Source: Endomychus coccineus (lineage: Eukaryota > Arthropoda > Insecta > Coleoptera > Endomychidae). From it: 64,000 bases of DNA. A program made the position numbers and the translations under genes. A model generated the notes under the pieces. The model was not told the DNA's origin and did not search any database. It saw only the letters and a list, made by a program, of their open reading frames with translations. The first letter of the stretch is position 1; the number at the start of each line of letters is the position of its first letter. The stretch spans positions 406,001 through 470,000 of the forward strand of contig CAUEHT010000004.1 in assembly GCA_958510875.1 (NCBI GenBank), written 5' to 3'. Positions 52,071 through 60,655 of the stretch are shown here, in pieces.

Positions 52071-52350
52071 ATCCATCATTGACCATTTGGAGATTATTAG
52101 GAACAAACAAATAGCTGGAATATTATTGACTCGAGGGTATGGTTATTATAATAGAACAAAAATTACGTGAATATGAGGGTGAATCAAGAGTGAAGATTAT
52201 AATATTTGAAACATATATTGTTAAGATTATACTTAAGTCTTTTGTATTGAGAAAATTTTTAAATTAATAAAAAATATTATTTTGAGATCTTTGATCTTTC
52301 TCCCTCCCCTCGTTAAATAACGGTGCAATCTTGAATTTTCATCAGTCTGT
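52071..52350. other. Spacer before the PLA2 gene
   Basis: Homologous to the spacers in P2 and P3. Near 52313 a TTAAATA phrase lies about 35 nt upstream of the PLA2 start. No intact ORF. Confidence 0.4.
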
Positions 52351-53133
52351 ATGGAAGCGTACGTAGGAGAAGGTGTTCTCAATACGCTTATAAACAAGCT
52401 CCCGTTTGAACTTCATATTCCTGGTTATCAATTCTGTGGTCCCGGTACAAAATTAGAAGAACGGTTGAGAAGAGGAGATTCAGGTATCAATCCACTCGAT
52501 AAAGCTTGCCGCCAACACGATATTTCATATCTGCGAAACGCTAGTTTGGAAGGACGTCACGAGGCGGATAAAATATTAGAGAACGCTGCTTGGCAACGTG
52601 TCAAATCTAAAGACACAAAATTTGGAGAAAGGATTGCTGCTTTCGGTGTAAATAAAATTATGAAGGCAAAGAGGAAATTGGGAATGGGTATGAGAAAGAA
52701 GGTTGGGTTCGGAAGTGCAATTGTCGATGGGGTGAGAGAAGTTATGAAGAATAAGTTTGACTCATCCAATCTGAAGAAAACATCTCAAACAGCGTTGAAA
52801 GTTGCACGAAAACAATTCAAAAAAGCAGGTGGTCGGAAAAATGTTCGGTTACCAAGAGTAATTCCTATTCCAAAGACTGGAGGATTTCTACCATTTTTAA
52901 TACCTCTGTTTGCTGGCTTATCAGCTGCTGGAGCATTGGCGGGGGGTGGTGCAGGCATCGCTAAGGCCGTCAACGACAGCAAAGCAGCTCGGAAAACCTT
53001 GGAGGAAACGGAAAGACATAATAAAACAATGGAAGCTATAGCTTTGGGGAAACAAGGATCTGGTCTATATTTGAAAAAGTATCGCAAAGGTCTTGGTCTA
53101 TATTTAAATAAACATCCAAAAAACTGTCAGTAA
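52351..53133 (+). CDS. P4 minor capsid protein with PLA2 domain
   Basis: Intact, 260 residues, nearly identical to the P3 copy. PLA2 calcium loop FCGPGTKL at about 28-35 and LDKACRQHDISY with His-Asp at about 51-62; basic middle; hydrophobic GGFLPFLIPLFAGLSAAGAL at 178-197; GGGAGIAKAV; and a twice-repeated (S/L)GLYLxKYRKGLGLYLNK basic tail. In parvoviruses the domain acts in endosome escape; in this setting it is expected to be an internal virion protein released during entry. Precedes the protease, its likely processing enzyme. Confidence 0.85.
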   Translation: MEAYVGEGVLNTLINKLPFELHIPGYQFCGPGTKLEERLRRGDSGINPLDKACRQHDISYLRNASLEGRHEADKILENAAWQRVKSKDTKFGERIAAFGVNKIMKAKRKLGMGMRKKVGFGSAIVDGVREVMKNKFDSSNLKKTSQTALKVARKQFKKAGGRKNVRLPRVIPIPKTGGFLPFLIPLFAGLSAAGALAGGGAGIAKAVNDSKAARKTLEETERHNKTMEAIALGKQGSGLYLKKYRKGLGLYLNKHPKNCQ

Positions 53134-53186
53134 ACCTACCCAGAAGACCTCTGACCGATCTCGATCTACGAAAACTAGCAAAAGCT

Positions 53187-53504
53187 CTGAAAATTCCCCA
53201 TTTCAGAGGAGTATTTATGAGTGATGAACTACCATCCAACGGACCATGGAAAAACGAGCGTGGAATAGTTAATTTAGATAGCTCGGACAATGGAGGCACT
53301 CACTGGGTTGGGTTTAATAAAGTCGGTGATACAGTTTTATATTATGATAGTTTTGGCAATTTACGCCCCCCTCGCGAACTAGTGGATTATTTCAAAAAGT
53401 GTTAGATATTATTCAATCACGATAATTTTCAACAATATAACACTTATAATTGTGGTCAGTTATGTTTAGATTTCCTCTCTAACTCTTCAGTTGTGCTCGA
53501 CTAA
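53187..53504 (+). pseudogene. P4 adenain-like cysteine protease, nonsense codon
   Basis: Frame from the CTG at 53187 (P1 has ATG here) or from ATG 53217: KIPHFRGVF, GGTHWVGF (His), YYDSFGNLRPP, then a TAG at 53403-53405 (Lys in P3), then QQYNTYNCGQLCLDF with the cysteine and an end at 53504. A conserved DLRKLAKAL segment lies upstream in the same frame without an ATG. Family role: cleavage of capsid precursors during maturation. The stop separates His from Cys and kills the enzyme. Confidence 0.75.
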
Positions 53505-53517
53505 CCCTGCATTTATT

Positions 53518-53527
53518 AGTATATAAA
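53518..53527 (+). promoter_or_regulatory. TATA-like box upstream of the penton-like gene
   Basis: AGTATATAAATAG about 30-35 nt before the ATG at 53556, conserved at the same place in P2 and P3. Confidence 0.45.
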
Positions 53528-53555
53528 TAGATTGTTGGTAAAGTTTGCATCAATC

Positions 53556-54299
53556 ATGTCTCAGACGTTCACTATCACGGGTAAGAGCTCCCGCTTATCT
53601 GTAGATTTCCACCCACCTATAGAACTAGATCCTCATTCATATTATTCTATCGCACTTGTTGGTTTGCATACGTACAATAGCATTCCGAACATTGAAGAAG
53701 GTTTTAATAAATTTTATTATAAAAATGTGAAGGTTGAGGAAGAAGTAGTAACTATACCTACGGGGTCCTACGAGTTGACAGACATTGAGGATTTCATACA
53801 AAGTGCAGTTTGTGGGATAGGAGTGAAGCAAGAAGAACGTGACCGGAAATTATCAATAAAATCTAACAACAACACTCTACACACAGAGCTGAAGAGTGAT
53901 TTTGAAGTGAATTTTATTCCTAAAGATAGTATAAGCGAACTGTTGGGATTCAGCAAAAAGAAATTGACATCTCGCGAACTACACGTATCTGATCGACCTA
54001 TAAACATAATCAAAGTTCAAACAATACGTGTTGAGTGTAACTTAACCGCAGGAGCATATTATAACAATAAGATAGCTCATACGATATATGAGTTCTCACC
54101 TCTTGTACCACCTGGGTTTTCCATTGATATAGAGCCGAAGAATCTTATTTATCTACCGGTCATCAGCAAGACGTCCTTCGATAACATCACGCTGAATATT
54201 TTAGATCAGAATTGGAAACCGGTAAATTTTCGTGGAGAAGAAATTATTATACGATTGGAATTGAAAAAGATCGTTAGGGATTATACCTCACAACAATAA
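53556..54299 (+). CDS. P4 penton-like minor capsid protein
   Basis: Intact, 247 residues. MSQTFTITGKSSRLSVDF..PIEL start, YYSIALVGLHTYNSIPN, ISELLGFSKKKL, VECNLTAGAYYNNKIAHTIYEF, PPGFSIDIEPKNLIYLP and a strand-rich C-terminus. Position between protease and major capsid genes, length and strand pattern match the single-jelly-roll penton proteins of Polintons and adintoviruses. I chose the ATG at 53556 since the conserved homology begins there. Confidence 0.8.
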   Translation: MSQTFTITGKSSRLSVDFHPPIELDPHSYYSIALVGLHTYNSIPNIEEGFNKFYYKNVKVEEEVVTIPTGSYELTDIEDFIQSAVCGIGVKQEERDRKLSIKSNNNTLHTELKSDFEVNFIPKDSISELLGFSKKKLTSRELHVSDRPINIIKVQTIRVECNLTAGAYYNNKIAHTIYEFSPLVPPGFSIDIEPKNLIYLPVISKTSFDNITLNILDQNWKPVNFRGEEIIIRLELKKIVRDYTSQQ

Positions 54300-54379
54300 A
54301 TAATAATCCAATACTCACCACCACTCATTATATGAAAGGAATTCAACTGAGAAGGTTGCAGTAGCCATCACTTGAGAAC

Positions 54380-54559
54380 ATGGGTTTGGATTTCAGCAAT
54401 AAAAGACATCTCCATAGTGGTCATCAGTCATTATCTACAACGAGCTCGAGGGAGAAGGTTGCTTCTGCATCACTATCATTGGAAAATATCAATTTTTTGA
54501 AGTCCCTTGGTTACAATGTCGGAAAAACTTCAAATATTCAACGAGCCAAACTTCAATGA
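54380..54559 (+). CDS. P4 small ORF overlapping the major capsid start
   Basis: Intact, 59 codons: MGLDFSNKRH start, serine-rich middle (VASASLSLEN), then NINFLKSLGYNVGKTSN. It overlaps the major capsid ATG (54516) by 44 nt in the +1 frame. Same length and open in P2, P3 and P4, with a motif also seen in P1's ORF at the same relative place. No known family. It is too short for a usual ORF cut-off. Confidence 0.65.
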   Translation: MGLDFSNKRHLHSGHQSLSTTSSREKVASASLSLENINFLKSLGYNVGKTSNIQRAKLQ

Positions 54560-55718
54560 AGACATCATCCGAGAAGAAACTCATACCTACTATCCCCACA
54601 CAACATCTTTTGGCAACAGCGATGAAATTGAGATATTAATCAATCAACAAGATGTGTTGGTAGATTTGGCATCGTCTGCTTTATTCATCGAGGCAGAATT
54701 CCAGCCAGAAGCAAGTGGTGATGGTGAATGTAAACTAACGAATAATTTCGGAGCGTTTCTCTTCGAATATATCAGTTATGAATTGAATGGAAAAGAGATA
54801 GACAAAGTACGTGATCCTGGTATTGTCAGCACCATCAGAGCTCATCTAACATATGCCAAACATGAATCTATACCTCTAGCTATTTCTGGATGGTCATTTA
54901 AGGATGTATTGAGTTCAGTCTACAATAATAAAATCAATTTATGGATACCGTTGAATTTTCTACTAGGCCTATTCATTGACTATAACAAAGTTTTGAGTGG
55001 AAAACATAAGCTGCGCTTGATAAGGTCTCGAACCGATAACGATTGCTATACTAATAGCACAGGCACGAAAACGGCTAAAATAAATGTGAAGACGATAGCA
55101 TTAAAAGTGCGACATGTGTTTCCAAGTGATCAAGTTAAATTTCAAATGTTGGGGAATTTGAGTGCTGAGAAGCCTATTTTGATTCCATTCCGTAGTTGGG
55201 ATCTGCATGAAAATCCGTTGATGAAGGAGAGCACTCGCGACATTTGGGCTGTTAAAACTTCAATGAATTTGGAACGACCCAGATATGTGATTCTAGCTTT
55301 CCAAACTGATCGAAAAAATAATCCTGTTAAGCACAGTGCATATTTCGATAATATAAACTTGCTAAATGTTAAATTATACTTGAATTCAGAGTGTTATCCA
55401 TATGAAGCAATGAAATTGAATTTCACCGACCAGCAATACGTGGAAGCATACCAGATGTACTATGATTTCCAGAAATCATTTTCAAATAAAATAATAAGCG
55501 AACCCATGTTAGATTATATAGCATTCAAGAATAGAGCAATTTTTGTGATTGACTGTTCAAAACAAAACGATGCTATAAAGTCATCAACAGTTGACGTCAA
55601 ACTAGAGATGGAAAGTTTCCTGAATTTCCCCAAAAACACCAGGGCTTATTGCATCATCATTAACGATCGTATAATGGAGTATTTCCCGATTACAGGATCA
55701 GTTCGGAATTTGGTGTGA
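54516..55718 (+). CDS. P4 major capsid protein (double-jelly-roll, hexon-like)
   Basis: Intact, 400 residues. MSEKLQIFNEPNFNEDIIREETHTYYPHTTS, then SDEIEILINQQDVLVDLASSALFIEAEF (first jelly-roll strands), FRSWDLHENPLMKESTRDIW and PRYVILAFQTDRKNNP, FDNINLLNVKLYLNSECYPYEAM, patterns typical of Polinton/adintovirus hexons. About 100-200 residues shorter than many family members. It should form trimeric capsomers. A tandem TTG/ATG precedes; ATG 54516 is chosen as homology starts there. Confidence 0.8.
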   Translation: MSEKLQIFNEPNFNEDIIREETHTYYPHTTSFGNSDEIEILINQQDVLVDLASSALFIEAEFQPEASGDGECKLTNNFGAFLFEYISYELNGKEIDKVRDPGIVSTIRAHLTYAKHESIPLAISGWSFKDVLSSVYNNKINLWIPLNFLLGLFIDYNKVLSGKHKLRLIRSRTDNDCYTNSTGTKTAKINVKTIALKVRHVFPSDQVKFQMLGNLSAEKPILIPFRSWDLHENPLMKESTRDIWAVKTSMNLERPRYVILAFQTDRKNNPVKHSAYFDNINLLNVKLYLNSECYPYEAMKLNFTDQQYVEAYQMYYDFQKSFSNKIISEPMLDYIAFKNRAIFVIDCSKQNDAIKSSTVDVKLEMESFLNFPKNTRAYCIIINDRIMEYFPITGSVRNLV

Positions 55719-56054
55719 AGAACCAGGTGATGAATCATAATGTTATAATTTATGTTCTAAATGATGTACTATCAAAATGTATCTTTCCCAATAAATGTTA
55801 TTATTATTATTATATTTGATATTTTATTTCTCAAACGGTAGGTGGTGATGTAAACATCCGACGATCATAGTTTGTAAACTATGGTAGTCGGTTGCTGGAA
55901 ATGAAACAAATTGAAACAACTAGTGACGTTATCAGTCAGTTATCAACGTTTGCAGTGACATCGAAACGGAGAGTTACCCCCCACCCTCACTATTCACGTT
56001 CACGTTCTCACGTATGTAAGAGAGAATCATTTCAGAAAATGTTCAGTTATAAAA
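55719..56054. other. Spacer between major capsid and MSV199 genes
   Basis: Contains a GTTTGTAAACTATGGTAGTCGG arm-like phrase (55870) and an ACGTTCACGTTCTCACGT stretch (55998). No ORF supported. Conserved in P2 and P3. Confidence 0.4.
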
Positions 56055-57056
56055 ATGAACTTAGCAGCGTGCGTTCGTGATTCAAATGTGGCTACATGGT
56101 CCACCAACAATTTTATTAAGTTAACAGTTAATGAAGTGTGTCTAAAATTTGGGATCGATATAAGAAACGATAAAAGAAACTATTTATTTTGGAATATTCA
56201 ACTAAACCAACGCGTTCTGATGAATGAAGATCTATTGGATTGGTTAGGTTATCGCGGCAAAAAATATCATGCTAAAAAGGGTGTTATAACAAGATTGTTG
56301 AGGAAAAACCCGCATATACACCATTTAGAAATTTGTGATGAGACTGATGCACGAAAGAAATATTATGTTCTAGATGCTATTGATTTCGAATCATTATTGA
56401 TGCAAATGCGAACTCCTGAAGTCATCGAGTTACGTGAACTGTTTTCGTTAATGATTATATATTATTATGATGAAATATTGTGAGTACGAGAAATTCTATG
56501 AACAACAAGAACGTCAAAGAGCTGAGGAACGTGAATGTCTTGCGAAAGAACGATCTCAACGCTTATCTCAACAAATTCAAATGAATGTTATCACCTTACG
56601 GAATAACATTGCACCAAATATTGTTCCACCTCCTATAAATTTTGGAAAGAGACGAAATTTAGGTAATTACTTTGTTTTTTATAATAAAATTTATATAATA
56701 TATATTATTTAGGATTATATCGAACATCGAATGATATGAGACCAGAATGGTACCTAATGCGTCGACAGGAGGATGGTTGGCGTGATGCTGACAGAAAATT
56801 ACAAAATCGGGGAATGCGATTAATACGTAAATGGTCTAACATATCTCATGCTATCGATATTGGTAACGAAGTGAAACAGAATTTCCGCCGCGATTTGAAA
56901 TGGTATGCAAGAGGAAATATTATTCATGCCGCAGAAGAAGAGGGGGGTGAACAATTGATTAGTGATATCAACATCGAGTCATTGATAGAATGTGTTATCA
57001 ATCACAAAAATAAAGCTTATGAACTAGCAAATGATAATGTCAGTATATTATTATAA
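56055..57056 (+). pseudogene. P4 MSV199-domain protein gene, one intron, one frameshift
   Basis: N-terminal MSV199-type domain (VNEVCLKFGIDIRND, EDLLDWLGYRGKKYHAKKGVITRLLRKNPH, YYVLDAIDFESLLMQMRTPEV), known from entomopoxviruses and iridoviruses and often linked to DNA-binding BRO/KilA-N-like proteins. A +4-nt indel near 56455 shifts the frame relative to P2. The coiled-coil region is shorter than in P2. Intron 56663-56712 leads to exon 2 (RPEWYLMRRQEDGWRDADRKL...RRDLKWYARGN). Likely regulatory, DNA-binding role; inferred. Confidence 0.7.
56663..56712 (+). other. 50-bp spliceosomal intron
   Basis: GT at 56663, AG at 56711-56712, pyrimidine/AT-rich body. Exon frames agree in phase 1 across it, and P2 has a 60-bp intron at the same codon. 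Confidence 0.75.
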
Positions 57057-57101
57057 TTATCATTCCTTTTGTTTTATTAAAACACTTATATCTTCATACA
57101 A

Positions 57102-57605
57102 TCATTTATTTACATGGTAAATAGCCTTCTTTACATATTTAACAAACATTTTCAACATTAGTACTGATAAAGAAGATAAAATTGCATACAAAATTGCGAA
57201 AATTTTAGAAATTTCTTCGTCTAGTGAGGATGATGTACGTGTGGATGGTGTTGATATTGTCTTTTGTATGTCATGTGGTAAACATGATGATTGTTGGAGC
57301 AATTGCCATTCAGCCATATCTCCCTCACTCCGATCAAAGAATAAAAGTTTAAGTTTATAATGTATGGTGGTACGATTATCTTGAGGAATGTTGAATGCGA
57401 ATACCTCTAATTGATTATCGTTGATTTTTCTAAAATTCATCGGAATCCATTCGGTACGGTTACACCCCCCACCACCATCGGTTGCAACATCCTTCAGACA
57501 AATATAAATGCGCTCAACGTGTTGGGGAACGTTCGCGTATAGAATACCATTCAGAATTGTGGTTAGAATCACGAAATTTGTTTTTAACATCCCCACTCCC
57601 ATCAT
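57102..57605 (-). CDS. P4 ORFb, probable single-pass membrane protein
   Basis: About 167 residues from the ATG at 57605. Hydrophobic start (LKTNFVILTTILNGILYANV), NRTEWIPMNFRKINDNQLEVFAFNIPQ, HYKLKLLFFDRSEGD, a TSSSLDEEISKIFAILYAILSSLSVLMLKMF C-terminal hydrophobic helix and a basic YHVNK end. Type I membrane layout. Convergent with the MSV199 gene (45 nt apart). It overlaps ORFa by 92 nt. Diverged from the 39063 and 28161 copies but with the same layout. Confidence 0.6.
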   Translation of the reverse strand: MMGVGMLKTNFVILTTILNGILYANVPQHVERIYICLKDVATDGGGGCNRTEWIPMNFRKINDNQLEVFAFNIPQDNRTTIHYKLKLLFFDRSEGDMAEWQLLQQSSCLPHDIQKTISTPSTRTSSSLDEEISKIFAILYAILSSLSVLMLKMFVKYVKKAIYHVNK

Positions 57606-57753
57606 TATCTTCACTTTTTGCAGTTGTAAATGTATTCAACAGTCTTATAACTTTTATTTTATCTTCGTAAAAATTCAAGTCTCTTCTTAGTTCATGAACT
57701 TGCTCCACAAATTTTCTAAGTATACGTGTGTATTCTTCAAAAGATATATGCAT
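57514..57753 (-). CDS. P4 ORFa, short coiled-coil protein
   Basis: 79 residues: MHISFEEYTRILRKFVEQVHELRRDLNFYEDKIKVIRLL, a clear heptad pattern, then an acidic and a basic part. Overlaps ORFb. First gene inside the right terminal repeat, read leftwards. Confidence 0.5.
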   Translation of the reverse strand: MHISFEEYTRILRKFVEQVHELRRDLNFYEDKIKVIRLLNTFTTAKSEDNDGSGDVKNKFRDSNHNSEWYSIRERSPTR

Positions 57754-57840
57754 AATGACACATTTACAAACTTACTGGATATCTTTATCATAACCTCCAA
57801 CTATTCACATTCACACATAGAGTATCATTATTATTACTCG

Positions 57841-59486
57841 CATTTCATTCCTCATCTGACCATCATAGTTCGTGAACGATGATGACGTCATCATCGTTCG
57901 TGAACTATGGTCGCCGGATTGAATCAGTTACTGTCATCGGTTCGAAGCAGTGACGTCATCATCGTTCGTAAACTATGGTCGCCGGATTGAAACAATGACA
58001 AAGCAGTCTTTGTCACGTGGTGGTGACACCTACACGAAGCAGCCTGTACCTTCGGTCCGCCATGACATCTGTCACGTGACACCTACACGAAGCAGCCTGT
58101 ACCTTTAGCTCACCATGACAGCTGTCACGTGTTGGTGACACCTACACGAAGCAACCTGTACCTTTGGTTCACCATGACAGCTGTCATATGGTGGCGACAT
58201 CTCCATGAAGCAGCCTGTACCCAAGAGTCGCCATGACAGCTGTCACGTGGTGGCGACATCTCCACGAAGCATTCTGTACCTTCGATGACAGCTGTCACGT
58301 GGTGGTGACATCTCCATGAAGCAGCCTGTACCTTTGGACCAAAGGTACAGATTGCTTCCTAGAGGTGGCGGAGCCCCCTCCACGAAGCAGTCTTTACCTT
58401 GGGTTCGCCATGACAGCTGTACCTTATGGTCGCCATGACAGCTGGACCTTATGGTAGCCATGACAGCTGTACCTCATGCTCGCCATGACAGCTGGACCTT
58501 ATGGTCGCCATGACAGCTGGACCTTATGGTCACCATGACAGCTGTCACTTGGTGGTGACACCTACACGAAGCAACCTGTACCTTATGATTGCCATGACAG
58601 CTGGTCCTTATGGTCGCCATGACAGCTGGTCCTTATGCCCACCATGACAGCTGGTCCTTATTGCTTCCTAGAGGTGGCGGAGCCCCCTCCATGAAGCAGT
58701 CTGTACCTTAGGTCCGCCATGACAGCTGTCACTTGATGGCGACATCTCTACGAAGCAATCTGTACCTTAGGTCCGCCATGACAGCTGGTCCTTATGGCCG
58801 CCATGACAGCTGGTCCTTATGGTCGCCATGACAGCTGGTCCTTATACCCACCATGACAGCTGGTCCTTTTGGTCGCCATGACAGCTGGTTCTTATGGTCG
58901 CCATGACAGCTGGTTCTTATGGACGCCATGACAGCTGGTCCTTAGGGCCACCATGACAGCTGGTTCTTATGGTCGCCATGACAGCTGGTCCTTATGGTCG
59001 CCATGACAGCTGGTCCTTATGGCCGCCATGACAGCTGGTCCTTATGGTCGCCATGACAGCTGTTCCTTATGGACGCCATGACAGCTGGTTCTTATGGTCG
59101 CCATGACAGCTGGTTCTTATGGTCGCCATGACAGCTGGTCCTTATGGTCGCCATGACAGCTGGTCCTTATGGCCGCCATGATAGCTGGTCCTTATGGTCG
59201 CCATGACAGCTGGTTCTTATGGACGCCATGACAGCTGGTTCTTATGGTCGCCATGACAGCTGGACCTTAGGGCCGTCATGCTGCCATGTGTTAGTCACGT
59301 GACTCTGTACATGTGACACACTTTTTGAACACACCCTGTATACTCTTTACAAATAAAATAAAATCCTTATCACCTACATCCTTTCAAAACTGATAAGGAC
59401 GAGCTCATGCACCGGATGCACATCGACAGCTAGACCGGAAGTGGAGACCGGATATCCTGGTCGAGAACTAGCCCAGTTCATCTACT
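57841..59486 (-). repeat. P4 right terminal inverted repeat
   Basis: Reverse complement of 46546-48190, same length (about 1646 bp) and near-identical, including the 46-bp palindrome at 57864-57909 and the 25-bp CAGCTGTCATGG unit array. Ends TTCATCTACT before TGCAAG. Confidence 0.9.
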
Positions 59487-59492
59487 TGCAAG
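59487..59492. repeat. P4 target-site duplication, right copy
   Basis: TGCAAG, identical to 46540-46545. Confidence 0.95.
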
Positions 59493-60620
59493 GTTAGCTA
59501 ATTTGATCTTTTCATATACTTTATGTAACACTTGAATATGTTCTTCGAAAGTATTTGTAGCGATGATTATATCATCTAAATAAGGAAAAACTAGATGACC
59601 AATACTTTCGTCAATTAAAAAATCCATAAGGCGTTGCATTGTTGCCGGAGCATTAGTTAAACCAAACGGCATTACACAAAATTCATAAAGGCCTTTGCCT
59701 GGAATACCGAAGGCAGTGTATTTACGTGAATTTTCCTCTAAAGGAATGTTCCAAAAAGCTTTCTTCAAATCTAAAGTCGTAAGATAGTTAGCGCCTTGCA
59801 ATTTGCTCAAAATGGTGTCTATTAAAGGTGAAGGGTAAGCATCCCTTGTGGTTAATTTGTTTAAGTGTCTACTATCTAAACAAGCTCTATAAGAATTACC
59901 TTTCTTCTTTACCAAAAGCATTGGGCTCCTGTAAGGTGAAGAAGAAGGTTGGATTACACCAAGCCTCAACATCTCATCAATTTCTGAATTTAAATGGTTT
60001 TGTAAAGCAGGAGAAAAGGGGTATTGTCTTTTTCTAAAAGGTTCTGTTTCCGACACAGTAATTGTATGTTCTATTAAAGAGGTACGTCCTATTTCCGTCA
60101 AGGAAAGTTGTTCAAAAAGTTCAATTTTTGCTTGAAGTTCTGTTTTTTGTAACGTATTTAAGGAATCATAGCTATGAATAGCAGTAACATTATTTGACTT
60201 AATTGTAGGTTCGATGTTCCAGATAGAATTACCAAAGTCGACCTTAATATTATGATATTTGCAAAATTCTATACCCAATATTACTGCTTGTTGTATAGAA
60301 GGAATTACGTTAAATTTAACAGAAGTATGAATATTATTAAACGAAATAGGAACGTTAATTATTCCCAAGACAGGTTGATGTAAACCATCAGCGGTTGTTA
60401 CAACATTGACATTGTTATCCTTAATTATTGACAATCTGTATTTTTCGATAATGAAATTACCCTTTGAACCTATAACATTTATGTTAGAACCTGTGTCCAA
60501 CAATGCAGGAAAAGAATCCTCAAAAACTTTAATGTTCAAATAAGGTCTATTGTCATCTGGTAACTTTAAAAAAACCGGGGAAACGATTTTAGGAGAACAA
60601 TTCTTTTTAATTCTAATCAA
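59487..60620 (-). CDS. pol: Gypsy pol, first part: protease and RT palm/fingers
   Basis: About 378 residues up to the P4 junction. Aspartic protease with PALLDTGSNINVIG at about 30-43; RT with IQPSSSPYRSPMLLVKKK, CLDSRHLNKLT, LTTLDLKKAFW, MPFGLTNAPATMQRLMD and the active-site FPYLDDIII. It stops in P4's terminal repeat at 59478. The frame opens only after the gag stop and starts at a TTG, so the mode of pol expression is unclear. The remainder is at 44524-46545. Confidence 0.9.
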
Positions 60621-60655
60621 CCACTTTTCTCATTCAACCCTGTCGAAGATTCCTC

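Larger units (their letters stand above)
46546..59486 (+). mobile_element. P4: complete Polinton/adintovirus-like element without PolB
   Basis: 12,941 bp bounded by inverted repeats beginning AGTAGATGAACTGGGC and flanked by TGCAAG. Genes: ATPase, DUF8207-like, fibre-like, integrase, PLA2 minor capsid, protease, penton-like, small ORF, major capsid, MSV199-domain on plus; ORFb and ORFa on minus. Every stretch over 300 bp is accounted for and none encodes a family B DNA polymerase. Stops in the integrase and protease and a frameshift in the MSV199 gene suggest the copy is inactive. Confidence 0.9.
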
